From Hyaloraphidium curvatum (lineage: Eukaryota > Monoblepharomycota > Hyaloraphidiomycetes > Hyaloraphidiales > Hyaloraphidiaceae): DNA of 64,000 nt. Location: the NCBI GenBank assembly GCA_025558095.1, contig JAIVFI010000024.1:558001-622000 (forward strand), in the 5' to 3' direction. Shown one piece after another: positions 20,215-29,946 of this stretch (within the stretch, counting starts at the first letter, position 1; each line of letters begins with the position of its first letter). The notes beneath the pieces are model-generated. The model saw nothing but the letters and a program-made list of their open reading frames with translations, searched no databases and had not been told where the DNA came from. The translations under genes were made by a program, and so were the position numbers.

Positions 20215-21323
20215 ATGTCGGTTCCCGAGCACGAGCCCGGCCTCGCGACGATGCCACCGGAAATCTTGCGCCTCTTCATGTCCCGCCTCAGCCTGCCCGA
20301 CCTCTACCGCCTTCGCTTCCTCTGCCGCGCCGTCGGCCCCGCTGCGTCGGACGTCCTCATCGAGCGAACCCGGCTGCACTCGTGGCCAGACGAGGTGGTC
20401 TACCTCATCAAAGAGCTGCGCGGCACGTTCCGTGTGGAGCCCCCGGGGGCCGTATGGCACCTGGAGTTCGGCCCGCTGCGCCCGTTCTCGGCGGGACGGC
20501 TGCTGCGCGGCGCCAGGGAGCCGCACAGGGACGCCGTGCTCCGTTTCTTCCTGGAAGAATCGGTCGCTGCCGCCGGACTGGTCGCCGCTGGGCTGGGGAT
20601 GGACGAAAGGCAGGCCGCGCGGTTCGCCGTGGGGCTCATCGGACGCCGCATCGGCCGCGGCGCTTCGACCGGTACGGCGAAGACTTCTACCACGACGTGC
20701 CCACACCGGAGGAGGAAGCAGACCGCCTGGAAGAATTCATGTGGCACGCTCGCTGCCCCGTGGGCAAGGAGCTTTCCGATGCTGTGGCAAACAGGGTCAT
20801 TGGAGACGAAGGGGAGCTCGAAAAGGGGCTCGAGATCATTGCCCTGTTGGAAAGCGACGACATCGAATCATGGTGCCGCGACGAGCTCGCGTCAGACAGG
20901 CCCCGCATGCTGCGATGGGGCGAGCTCTTTGACGGCCGGGTCCCCGAGGAAGGACTTGTCGGATGCCTCGATTGGATGCTGCGGACGAGCGACGCCCCGC
21001 GGGCCGTCGGTCGGTTCGTCGCTCTAGCGCGGGGGCTCGACGTGGCCGACCGGGCGTTCGTGCTGTCCCGCATGCAACGGACCCGCGAGCAGAGAATGGT
21101 GCTCAAAGGCGCACTCGAGGACGCCGGCGAAGAGGCAGGGGCGGCCATCTTCCGCGGCCTCGGAACGCACCCCATCCTCTTCGGATCCATCCTCGGGGAA
21201 GCAATTCTTGGCATCCTCAAACCCCCAGGCTTCGATCCCACGAAACCCCTTGGCCTCATCGGACCCCCGGGCAACCGCACCCGGCTCTCGGACAGCACCC
21301 GCGTTGCCTCCAGCTTCGTCTAA
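20215..21323 (+). CDS. F-box-like protein, frame interrupted; possible pseudogene
   Basis: The gene begins MSVPEHEPGLATMPPEILRL with an F-box (MPPEILRLFMSRLSLPDLYRLRFLCR). Reading stays open to about 20650, after which the protein-like frame (RFDRYGEDFYHDVPTPEEEA) is shifted as if one base were missing. An 83-nt intron (20629-20711, GTGGGG donor, ending GGAG) can restore the frame but would discard that protein-like segment, so a true frameshift or assembly error is at least as likely. Translation then stops at TAA 21321-21323, yet the same frame continues open and protein-like for about 78 codons to TGA 21555-21557 (LREARAWRDALAAEKEEGNK). Two breaks suggest decay. It shares a 120-nt divergent promoter region with the preceding F-box-like gene. 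Confidence 0.5.
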
Positions 21324-21557
21324 GCCTTCATCGGCGCGTGCCACCCGGGCAGGGCCCTCGATGCCCTCCGCGCTTTTGCCTCGGCCAACCAGTTGCGTGA
21401 AGCACGGGCCTGGAGGGATGCGCTGGCCGCGGAGAAGGAGGAAGGGAACAAGTGGTACATGTGGGAGACGCTGGATTTGGAGTGGAGGCACCTGGGGCAC
21501 GAGGGGCCGCATCCGTGCAGGGTGCGGTTCGGGATGCTGGAGCAGGTGCTGCTCTGA

Positions 21558-22071
21558 AGGCATGCAAGCAGGCGGCGGCCCCTTGGGTAACGAGGGATTG
21601 TGTTATGCATTCACCAAGGCACCGAGCTTTGGTGAGCGGGACCTTGAGAGAGCGAGAGGCTGCACGTATATACCCAGGGCTTCGTCCCCGATAACATTGC
21701 GCTGTACGGCAGGACGAGTAGATTGAGCGTTCCATTTTGATCTAGTTTGATTTCTCTCGAATCTTGGCACCTTGGCTGCGCCCCGAATTGATCGTGCCGC
21801 TGTTCCTTCGCATCCTGCCTCGTAAGGTAGGCCGACGCACTCTAGACCACATCGAGGTCTCGTAGTTCCTTTACCATCATCGAGGGATATGCCGAAGTTG
21901 CATGCCGACCGGTTCCTTCGATTCGGGAGGCGATGAAAGTCGGGCGGCGGCCCAGCCCCCGCGACCGCCAGCCAAGCCAAGCAGAAGGTTCTCCGCGACT
22001 GGCTCTTCGGCCCACCGCCTACGTCGCCGCCGCGCCTTTATTGCGCCACCGCCGCGGCACTTCTGCTCGGA
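21558..22071. other. intergenic region
   Basis: 514 nt between the F-box-like gene and the first multi-pass membrane protein gene, which it must promote. Only short low-complexity open frames, none recognised. Confidence 0.35.
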
Positions 22072-23595
22072 ATGTCTGTGGTCCACCGCGGGGCGCGCAA
22101 TGCCGCGCCGGGCGACGGCGCCGAGGAGGAGACAAAGGAGCGGGAGGCCCAGCCGGAGGAGCCTGCAACTCTGGACGGTTACGAGTGGCTCGCACTCTTC
22201 CCGTACATCGACACCTCGGGATCGCCGCCGCCGCTGGACGCGCGCCCGCTGCCGGACCCCGCCGAGGCCTTGCGCCCGTCGAAGCCGCGCGACGTCGCGT
22301 CGATGCTCGCCGCGTGCAAAGACACGGGAAGGCCCGGCATCAGCCTCTTCCTGCGCCTGCTCAAAATGCTTCTGTGGGGGGCCTTTATGTCCAGCCTGTT
22401 CACCTTGGTGCTCCGTTTGCCTTCGATCGTCGCCGCCGTCGTGCTGGCCGCCGGCAGCCCCCGCTTTCCGCCGCGGAACCTCTCGCTGGGCTCCCTGGCC
22501 ATTGCAGTACAGCTAGCTACCTATCCCGCAGCCGCCGCCGTCACCAACCTGCGGCTCGGCCGGAAGATGTTCCTGACGAACCGTGACCGCAAGGCGTTCC
22601 TGGAGTCCTTCATGCCCAGCTGCTCGCCTTCCAACATGGTCACTTGGGCGATCCTGGCACGGGAACGGCCGCGGTCGTCACTTATAGCCCACCGTGCGGG
22701 GCTCGCCAGCTGTACATGCGCAGAGTGCGCGGGCGACGTCAACCGTGCCGACGCCGCCTCCCGGTTCGCCGAGGTTATGACGAACGCTGTTCTGGGCTTC
22801 CTTCTTGTCCCTCTTCTCTTGTGGACACCCGTGGTTTCCATGTCATCCTTTTTCTGGCCCACCCCCTGGGCCCTATCCGCGGCACTGTGCCTGCTCTCTG
22901 TGGTTCCGACCTGGATCGTGGCCGCCGGGCGCTTTTTTCACACCCCGACCATCCCAGCGCTTCGCTACGAAACAAAGCTACGTGTCCGCGCCTCGGTGAT
23001 TCTCCTCGACGATTTTCTGGGCCGGCTGCGCCGCCTCGTGGAGCGGGGCGTCGACGTCGTACACACTCAGAAGGAGCCGTACCGAGACCTCTGCCGCGGC
23101 CTCCTCGATTCGTGGACCTCCTCGGACCGCTTCGCGCCCGCTGCAGCCACCACCACCGTCGTGGTCCAGGGCATCGCCGTGGTCTTGCATTTCGTCCTGA
23201 ACGCCGCCGCGGGCTGCATCACGGCCTGGCAGCTCGCCGACCTCGCCAGCTTCGCCGTCTTCACCGCCTCCCTGCTCGTGCACGTGGCCGCGCAGAACGC
23301 GGGGGTGACGGCTGTCACGGACGTCTGGGTGCAGGCGCGGGACGCGCTCCGTTCCCTGGCTGTCGACTGCGGCCCGCGCGAGCCAAGGACTGCCATCAGG
23401 GACAACGACCGCGTGCTGAGTGGGTTTGTGGAGCGGGCGGAGCGGTTCCGCGCAAAGATTTTTGGCCTCGTTGTGGATTTCGGGATGCTCAGGGGGCTCG
23501 CGGCGACTGCCGTCACGGTCGCGGTGGGCCTGTACGGGATCCTGAGGGGCGCGGGGCTGCGGGTGACGCTGGAGACCTTCTGTCCGTCGGATTAA
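22072..23595 (+). CDS. multi-pass (about 7 TM) membrane protein, paralogue of the gene at 29947
   Basis: A single exon of 507 aa. After an acidic cytosol-like N-terminus with the motif DGYEWLALFPYID there are about seven hydrophobic segments, near residues 98-128, 140-160, 236-258, 264-287, 362-388, 392-410 and 474-498. The loop before the third carries CTCAECAGDV (CxCxxC). The third segment ends LLLWTPVV. The last reads VVDFGMLRGLAATAVTVAVG and is followed by GILRGAGL and a final Cys. These features are shared with the protein at 29947-31407, so they define a family. I do not recognise it. Seven helices with a long N-terminus resemble gustatory-receptor-like proteins reported from chytrids, but the C-terminal TYxxxxxQF-type motif is absent, so this is only a suggestion. 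Confidence 0.7.
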   Translation: MSVVHRGARNAAPGDGAEEETKEREAQPEEPATLDGYEWLALFPYIDTSGSPPPLDARPLPDPAEALRPSKPRDVASMLAACKDTGRPGISLFLRLLKMLLWGAFMSSLFTLVLRLPSIVAAVVLAAGSPRFPPRNLSLGSLAIAVQLATYPAAAAVTNLRLGRKMFLTNRDRKAFLESFMPSCSPSNMVTWAILARERPRSSLIAHRAGLASCTCAECAGDVNRADAASRFAEVMTNAVLGFLLVPLLLWTPVVSMSSFFWPTPWALSAALCLLSVVPTWIVAAGRFFHTPTIPALRYETKLRVRASVILLDDFLGRLRRLVERGVDVVHTQKEPYRDLCRGLLDSWTSSDRFAPAAATTTVVVQGIAVVLHFVLNAAAGCITAWQLADLASFAVFTASLLVHVAAQNAGVTAVTDVWVQARDALRSLAVDCGPREPRTAIRDNDRVLSGFVERAERFRAKIFGLVVDFGMLRGLAATAVTVAVGLYGILRGAGLRVTLETFCPSD

Positions 23596-23939
23596 ATGTT
23601 CCTTCGCGGCGGATCCTGAACGCGCCATTGTAGAACCCGAAACGTGGCCCTCGTGCCCCCTCAGCGCCTACCGTGAATACTCCGGGCTGCGCCCCGTCAC
23701 ATGCACCTCGGACGCGGAACTCGCGAATGCAGAGCCCTTTTTAACGCGTGCATACCTATAGCCTCCGTCGCCATCTGGTTCGTTGGGAGACATCGATCCG
23801 GGGGGAGACATGGCGCGATTCACTGCGGGAGAACACCGGTCCCTGGCCTCGCGGCGCACCACACGCAGCTAGAAAAGTCTTGCGCCGCTGCGATACTTTC
23901 CACCGCTTCCGTCGCGTCCCGCTGCCCCGTCGGCCCGCG
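23596..23939. promoter_or_regulatory. intergenic region upstream of the sulfotransferase-like gene
   Basis: 344 nt between two plus-strand genes. A T-rich patch followed by cgtgcatacctatagcc near 23740-23762 could be a TATA-like element. The open frame extends upstream of the chosen ATG at 23940, so a longer N-terminus starting at 23748 is possible. Confidence 0.35.
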
Positions 23940-24734
23940 ATGCCCATCACCATCATCGGCGCGGGCCTCCACCGCACAGGCACCCTCTCCCTCCACGCCG
24001 CGCTCGGCATCCTCGGCCTGCGCTCGCACCACTCCTACACCATGTGCTTCCCTCCCTTGGACGTCCCCGGCCTGGGCCCTGTGGGGCAACGGTTCCCAGA
24101 TGGCCTCCGTTGGTGGATGGACGCGTTTGCGGGCAAGTTTTGCACGAGGGAGGACTACGATGCCTACTTTCGGGACGAGTACGACGCCGCCGTGGACGTG
24201 TCGTATGCCTGGGACTCGATCCACGCCGCGTACCCGGACGCCAGGGTGATCCTCACCGTACGGGACCCGGAATCGTGGTGGGACAGCTACAGGACGATGC
24301 TCGCCCCCCTGAACACTTTGAGGATGACCCGTGCGGCGTCTGAAAAGGTGCCGGGCCGCCCGGTCACGGCGTTCGATTTTGCCGCCACCTATCTGAGCAG
24401 CTTGTTTGCGCTCGACGAGGGGGGGAGGTTCGGCCGCGCGCGCGGGATTCGGCTCTACCACGAATACGCGGCCTCGATCAAGGCCCGGGTGCCCGCGGAC
24501 AGGTTGCTCGAGTTCGACCCCGCGGGTGGCTGGGCCCCGCTGTGCGCGTTCCTCGGCGTGCCCGTGCCCGATGTGCCGTATCCGCGGATCAACGAGCGCG
24601 GGTTCATGGCGGACCTGACTGCGTCTATCCTCGCGCAGTATGAGGGGTGGCTTGGTAAGCCGTTCGCGGAGATCGCGAGGGAGTTTGCGTGGAGGCCGGG
24701 GGTGGACTACGAGGAAGATTGGGAGGAGGAGTAA
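23940..24734 (+). CDS. sulfotransferase-like P-loop protein (Sulfotransfer_4 type)
   Basis: A 264-aa single-exon protein beginning MPITIIGAGLHRTGTLSLHA. The GAGLHRTGTLSLHAAL loop is the 5'-phosphosulfate-binding P-loop variant of the fungal/animal 'sulfotransferase family 3' group. A second family block, VILTVRDPESWWDSY, gives the Arg and Ser expected to contact the 3'-phosphate of PAPS. The C-terminal WAPLCAFLGVPVPDVPYPR matches the end of that group. Activity has not been shown for many fungal members, which are often misannotated as NAD-dependent epimerases. It ends 23 nt before the stop of the convergent gene. The start at 23940 fits the family's usual N-terminus. Confidence 0.8.
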   Translation: MPITIIGAGLHRTGTLSLHAALGILGLRSHHSYTMCFPPLDVPGLGPVGQRFPDGLRWWMDAFAGKFCTREDYDAYFRDEYDAAVDVSYAWDSIHAAYPDARVILTVRDPESWWDSYRTMLAPLNTLRMTRAASEKVPGRPVTAFDFAATYLSSLFALDEGGRFGRARGIRLYHEYAASIKARVPADRLLEFDPAGGWAPLCAFLGVPVPDVPYPRINERGFMADLTASILAQYEGWLGKPFAEIAREFAWRPGVDYEEDWEEE

Positions 24735-24757
24735 GTGCACGTCCATACATAGATAAG

Positions 24758-27176
24758 TCAAGAGCTTCCCACTGCGCCCGAAAACGACCAGCGGTCCTCC
24801 GGTCGACCCGCATCCTCGTCGTCCCCGACCCGGAGCATCACCATCATCCGCAGCGCCGCCTCCTCGGGAGCCTCCTCGGGGCCCTCGTCGTCCGGCGCCA
24901 CCATCGACCTCGCCGGGTATTCCTCCTTCGAATAGGTTTCGAAGACGCGCACCAGGGGCGCGAACTTGACCTTCCGCCTCGGCCTGGCCGTCCCCTGCGA
25001 CTCCTCGCTGTCCGTCCGCGACACCTTGGTCAGCCCCCGCGACGACACAGACTCTCCCGCGGTCCTCCTGAAGCCGTACTCGGGTATTTCCAGCAGCGGA
25101 TCCGCCGCCTCCCCCCCACCGTGCACCTCGTCCTCCTCCGCACCCTGCCCCTCCTGCCCGCCCTGCCTCCTCACCGCGCAGATCCAGCACGCCCCCTCGG
25201 CCCCCCCGCCCCCGCCGTGCGGACACCGCGCCGCCACCGCCCTTGCCAGCGTGAGTATCTGCACGTCCGCCCTGGCCAGCCGCACCTCGTCCCCCTCCAC
25301 GATCGACCGCAGCACGACCCTGGCCTCCTGGAACGGCGGCAGGTCCGACGCCTGCAGGAGGTCCAGGCACGCGCGCACGTCCGCGGACATGGCGCCGTGC
25401 ACCGCCACCGCGCGCGCCTGGGCGTGCGGCGCGGCGCGGGCGGCGATGTGGCGGAAGCGCTTGAGGACGAGGAGGTGCAGCCAGCTGGCGGAGATGGCGG
25501 CGCGGCAGGCGATCCCGGTGAAGTAGAACAGCCTCAGCCTCTCGGGCCCGAGATCGGAGACGAGGGAGCGGGCCTGCCGCGAGATGACCATGGCGTGCCG
25601 CGAGGCCTCGGCGAAGGAGCGGGAGGAGAACCACACCGTGCGGAGCATGTCGGTTTCGTTCTCGGGCGCCTCGGCGGGGCCGGGGGAGGCGAACTGCGCG
25701 GCGGCGCGGGCGGCGGAGCGGCCCCAGCCGTCGAGGTCCTCGAAGAGCTCCGGGGAGCACAGCGACATGCTCATCTGGCGGGAAAGAATCAGCAGCCTGG
25801 GAAGCGGGGCGACGGCAGACGTCAGTGATGCGTTGGGACCACGATCGGCCAACCCACCCCAGGACGGCCATCCTTTGAGGCACGTCCAAGTTGGGCAGCG
25901 CCCCCGCCAGCTCCGCGATGTGCCCCGTCTCCCCCGCCGTCGCCACGGCCGCCGGCAGCGCCCTCCTCAGGCACTGCACCGCCTCGTACAGGTGGTCCCG
26001 CCTGCGAATGGCCTCTGGCAGGAACGGGTTCCGCGCCAGCCTTTCCAAATACGCCGCGTCGACGTCGTCGCCGCCCGACCCGGGCTGCCGCACCGCGCGC
26101 GCGATGCTGCCTGCCTTTTCCGCCACCTCCTTTGCCAGCAGCACGTCGAGGACGGAGAGCTCCCGCTCGCCGAGCCACCTCCGGAACTCCTCGATCCGTG
26201 TGGCGGCGTACAGCGACATGTGCATGAAGTGGTTGTGCCCCACCGCGGCGACGTCCGAGACGTGCGTGGCGAGGGCGCGGTCCCGCGCGCTCCAGTGCAC
26301 CGGCGGGACCAGCAACGGGTCCAGCCAGCCGAGGTAGTCGCGCGCCGGGAGGCGGCAGTATTCCGGGCGGAGGAGGTCCGCGGGTATCGGCCCGTTGGGC
26401 GGGCGTTCCGTGGGGGCGGGCAGGGTGGCGATGAGCACGGGGGGGATGTTGGCGGGCACGTGGGGGTGGTCCTGGGGCGGGTTCTGCAGCGGGGGCAGGT
26501 TCAGCAGGATCGAGTTGGTGCAGTCCTGGGTGAAGGCGCTCCAGTAGGTGCCGATCCACGTGCCGGTGAACACGAGGTCGTCCAGGCCCCAGTCGGCGGG
26601 GCCCTCGCCCGGCAGCGGCTGGCTCGGGATGCCGCACGCGTCCAGGATGGCGAAGATCTGCTTCAGCATGGCGCGGCCGCCGTGGCCGCGCTCCATGCTG
26701 TGGTCCGCGACCATGACGACGACCACCAGCGCCCACAGCAGCGCCAGGTTCGCCATGGAGTGCAGGCCCTCGCCGGGGCGTGTCCCCGCGGACGGGCTGC
26801 CTCCCCGCGCCGCCTCCTCCGCGTCCGCCCAGAAGCGCTCCAATTCCTCAGTCAGCACCCTGCGCGCCCTCTTCTCCAGCCGCGGCACGGCGTCCTTCAG
26901 CGGCAGCGGACCCGCGCCCGGCGGGTCCGCGCCGCCCGACGCCCCGCGGAGCTTCGCTGCGCCGACCCAGTCCACCGCGGCGCTCAGCACCGGCGCCGCC
27001 AGAAACTGCCGCCACCGCGGGTCCGCCGCCGCGCCCCCGAACCGCAGCGCGTCGTACGCCGCCGCCGTCACGAAGACGGTCCCCACGGGCAGCCCGGAAA
27101 AGAGCGCCGCGCCAAACACCCTCGACGCCTCGTCCGGCGGCTCGTACTCGTCCGCCGGATCGTCGCCGCCCGCCAT
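24758..27176 (-). CDS. unrecognised 785-aa protein
   Basis: Two exons, 25858-27176 and 24758-25796, joined in phase 2 by a 61-nt GT-AG intron. The first part contains hydrophobic segments (LALLWALVVVVMVADHS; VFGAALFSGLPVGTVFV). A conserved-looking block NHFMHMSLYAATRIEEFRRW lies before the splice, and helical stretches (ARHAMVISRQARSLVSDL type) after it. A short Cys/His group (CPHGGGGGAEGACWICAV) and a charged C-terminal tail follow. The layout faintly recalls the middle region of fungal Zn2Cys6 transcription factors, but there is no Zn2Cys6 cluster at the N-terminus, so I do not assign it. Reading straight through the intron gives a much longer low-complexity frame that I regard as spurious. 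Confidence 0.55.
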
Positions 27177-27798
27177 GCCCCGTGATGAGCACGCGCCGGC
27201 CGGTGGAGTGGGGAAACGGGTTTAGGCGACGAGTCCGACGTTTGTCAGCCGCCTGTCGTCACGCGGACGAGGGCGCATTGGCGCCTCGGATACCGAAACG
27301 CCTCGCATTCCAGTGCAGAGGCCCCCGCCGGAGCACCTTCGTCGATTGCACCTCAGGTGCCCGGCCCCGGCGCCCCGAGATCGATGCACTCCTCGAGCCG
27401 GTCGGCCGCGGGCGGTCTCGGCCCCTTATCCGCATCTCAACGGCCCGAAATCTCTGGATCGTGCGACTCTTCAGGCCCATTAATTCTGCGCAAGAGAAAT
27501 GCACCGGGAACCAGTGTCATGAGTAGCTCCGAGTTCCCGTGGGGAAGATTCGGCGCGTGGGTCCCCCGCGCCAAGGTATCGCCCGCCACGCCAATCCGGA
27601 CCTTGAAGGCGCTGTAGAAGTGACCGGCCATGCTGTCAAATCGTTGCAGCAGCATCGGTCGTTGCAGGAGGCAGTCCGGCCGCCCCTTTCTCGGCCGTGG
27701 AGCGTGCAGGGCGTCGCGCCACGTCACGTCGCCGTCGAATCGAACGATTGGCATTCACCCCATGATGCAGCACGGTGCGTCTCTCACGACTAGCGAGC
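27177..27798. other. intergenic region
   Basis: 622 nt upstream of the 785-aa protein gene and downstream of the next minus-strand gene. A 105-codon open frame on the minus strand (27437-27754, MPIVRFDGDVTWRDALHAPR) shows no family resemblance; it could be a small gene or chance. No repeats or RNA genes recognised. Confidence 0.35.
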
Positions 27799-29361
27799 TC
27801 ACGCCGTACCCAGCCGCCCCAGCTCCCCGCGGTTGTAATCGCGCCTCGGCTCCTCCCCGTCCAGGTACCCGTCCCCCGCGGACCCCAGGAACGTCCGCGT
27901 GCGCTGCGGCGGCGCATCCCCGAGGCCGATCACCAGGGGCGCCCTCTTGGCCGGCGCATGCGGGTCCCCGAGGCCGATGACCAGCGGCCCCGTCAGCGCC
28001 GCGGGCACCTCCCAGCCGTCCCCGTCCGACCGCCGTGGCCGGTGTCCCGGCTTGCCCGGCAGCTGCGGCATCTCCCCCGGCCCGTTGCTCCACCCCCTCG
28101 CCATCCTCGCGGCACCGAGCTGCCGCGCCTCCCTGCCCGCCTTGTCCGCCAGCGAGCCGGCCGCGCGGGCCAGCTCCCCCGCCGCGTCCCTCGCGGCGCG
28201 CACCCGCGCGCCGGCGCGGCGCAGGGCGGGGTGCACGGCCGAGTCGAGGTGCGAGACGAGCAGCGCGACGGCGGCGGACAGGGAGGCGGAGATGAGCGCG
28301 TGCAGCGTCGAGGCGAGGTGCGCGGGCGGCGAGTCGTCGTGCATGTCCTCCGGGTCCGGGGGGCGGGGCGAGTCGCACGGGTGCTCGGAGAGGTCCGAGG
28401 CGAGGGAGACGAGGGAGGCGGAGGAGAGGCGGCGCATGTCGGCGGCGGAGGGGCGGCGGGCGGAGCCGTCCGAGGCGCCGCCGGCAACGGTGGGGTCGAG
28501 GGCGTCCAGGAGCTCGCGGCCCGTGGGAGACGAATCGAGGTCGACGCCCAGTGCGGAGAAGGTGCGCTCGGCCAGATCGCGTGCCTCCTCCGCCGAGCGG
28601 TGCTGCAGGGCGGCCACGTTGCCGGCGATCGCCGCCTCGGCGGTGCGCGCGAGGCGCCGGGCCGCGGAGCCGGCATCCTTTGCCGCGCGTGCCGAGTGCG
28701 CGATGGTCTCTGCGCGGGCGTCCAGCCCGGTGCAGATGACGGCGAGCTCGCGGCGGGCGCGAACGCGCTGCCGTGCCAGCAAAATGGTGACCGCGGCATC
28801 GAATGCGCGGCTGGCAGCGGCCAGGTTGGCGTGTGCGGCTGCTGCTTTGGAAGCGAGCCCCTGGAAGCGTTCGGCGAGCGCTGCGGCGATCTCGCGGTCG
28901 TCCCGGCGCGAGGCGTCCTCCGCCGCGTGCGCGTAGACCGCCTGTGCGGCCAGCACCACCGGCAGGCCGAACTCGTTTGCGCGGGCGCGCAGCACCTCGA
29001 TGCGGTCCAGCGTGTGCGCGATGGCCGCCTCGATGTGGTCGACGGCGACGACGGACGCGCGCCGGCGCCGCACCTCCCGCGGCGGTGGCGCGCCCCGCTG
29101 CTCCTCGCCCGGCCCGGCCTGCCCCGCCCCGCCGCCTTCCCCCGCGCCGCCCGCCACGCCGTCGACCTCCGACACCCCCGAATCGCCGCCGTCGCGCCCC
29201 AGCTCGCTGCCGTCCCCGCCGTCGTCGTCGGCATCCCGCGGCACCTCGAACGACCGGCGCCGCGCCTCCTCCGCCGCCCGCCCCGCCTCGGTGACGCCCA
29301 GGGCTGACCGGGCGCGCGGGGGGTGGGCGTCCTCGACGCGAAGGCTCGATAAAATGTCCAT
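27799..29361 (-). CDS. unrecognised Ala-rich helical protein
   Basis: A single open frame of 520 aa starting MDILSSLRVEDAHPP. The N-terminal 100 residues are disordered and Gly/Asp-rich. Residues about 100-290 are Ala/Arg/Glu-rich long helices (VDHIEAAIAHTLDRIEVLRA, LAERFQGLASKAAAAHANLA), possibly coiled coil. A Ser/Asp-rich segment precedes another helical stretch (LASTLHALISASLSAAVALL). The C-terminus repeats PLVIGLGD twice within about 20 residues and ends in a polar tail. No enzymatic motif is visible. It is divergent from the second membrane-protein paralogue with a 585-nt spacer. Compositional bias makes several frames open here, so the protein assignment rests on its ordered composition and clean start. 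Confidence 0.5.
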   Translation of the reverse strand: MDILSSLRVEDAHPPRARSALGVTEAGRAAEEARRRSFEVPRDADDDGGDGSELGRDGGDSGVSEVDGVAGGAGEGGGAGQAGPGEEQRGAPPPREVRRRRASVVAVDHIEAAIAHTLDRIEVLRARANEFGLPVVLAAQAVYAHAAEDASRRDDREIAAALAERFQGLASKAAAAHANLAAASRAFDAAVTILLARQRVRARRELAVICTGLDARAETIAHSARAAKDAGSAARRLARTAEAAIAGNVAALQHRSAEEARDLAERTFSALGVDLDSSPTGRELLDALDPTVAGGASDGSARRPSAADMRRLSSASLVSLASDLSEHPCDSPRPPDPEDMHDDSPPAHLASTLHALISASLSAAVALLVSHLDSAVHPALRRAGARVRAARDAAGELARAAGSLADKAGREARQLGAARMARGWSNGPGEMPQLPGKPGHRPRRSDGDGWEVPAALTGPLVIGLGDPHAPAKRAPLVIGLGDAPPQRTRTFLGSAGDGYLDGEEPRRDYNRGELGRLGTA

Positions 29362-29946
29362 GTTCTGTGCTCGCTGATGACGATGTTGTCCTGGATGGCT
29401 GGCCGGTCGGCCGGTCCCTTCCCGAAGGACGTCGGACCCTTTTACTCACCGGTCCGACATTGGGATTTGGAGACCGTCCCTACGTTTAGCAACTGTACGG
29501 CCATCGGCTACGCCTGGAGTCGAGTCCGCTTTTGTTGCGTCTGCTGCTTTTCCAGGGGCGCCCGCGCCTCTCTTAAAGGATGCGCGGATGGCTCCAGCAA
29601 GAAGCAGCACATCCCGATCAAAGCCGCCGCATTTTCTCCACCAATCAGCATAGAAGACGTCACCAATGCGGATTCGACGGGCGGAACGCGTTTGCGCCGA
29701 GCGAGGGCGAGGAATCAGACCTACCGACTGGGGCGCGGCCGTAAACAAATCGACGCGTTCCGACGCGTGCAAGATCTCCTTGCGTTCGTTTCGGAGATGA
29801 GCTGCGTTTGACTGTCTTTCTTGAGCATCCGCCAGAGGACCGGACCACAGAGTGTCGCCATTGGCAGAGCCACCCATTCGCATTTGATCCGAGGAAGGTC
29901 GGCGATAGGATCGCCGGCCTCGTCTCGTACGGCCACACAGAAGACG
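29362..29946. promoter_or_regulatory. bidirectional upstream region
   Basis: 585 nt between two divergent starts. The open frame of the plus-strand gene extends back to an ATG at 29821, but the residues so added look non-coding. No other signal recognised. Confidence 0.35.

Noticed and set aside
22072-23595. Firm assignment of the membrane proteins as gustatory-receptor-like
   Set aside because: Topology fits, but the characteristic C-terminal motif is absent and I cannot run a fold comparison, so it is kept only as a hypothesis.
23820-25857. Continuation of the 785-aa gene's first frame for hundreds of further codons
   Set aside because: After the GTGGGT donor at 25857 the frame becomes Arg/Pro/Gly low-complexity and runs through the plus-strand sulfotransferase-like gene. 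The spliced form gives ordered sequence.
27437-27754. Possible small minus-strand gene of 105 codons
   Set aside because: Starts with ATG but has no recognisable family, no splice context and no neighbours that support it; left as unassigned intergenic sequence.
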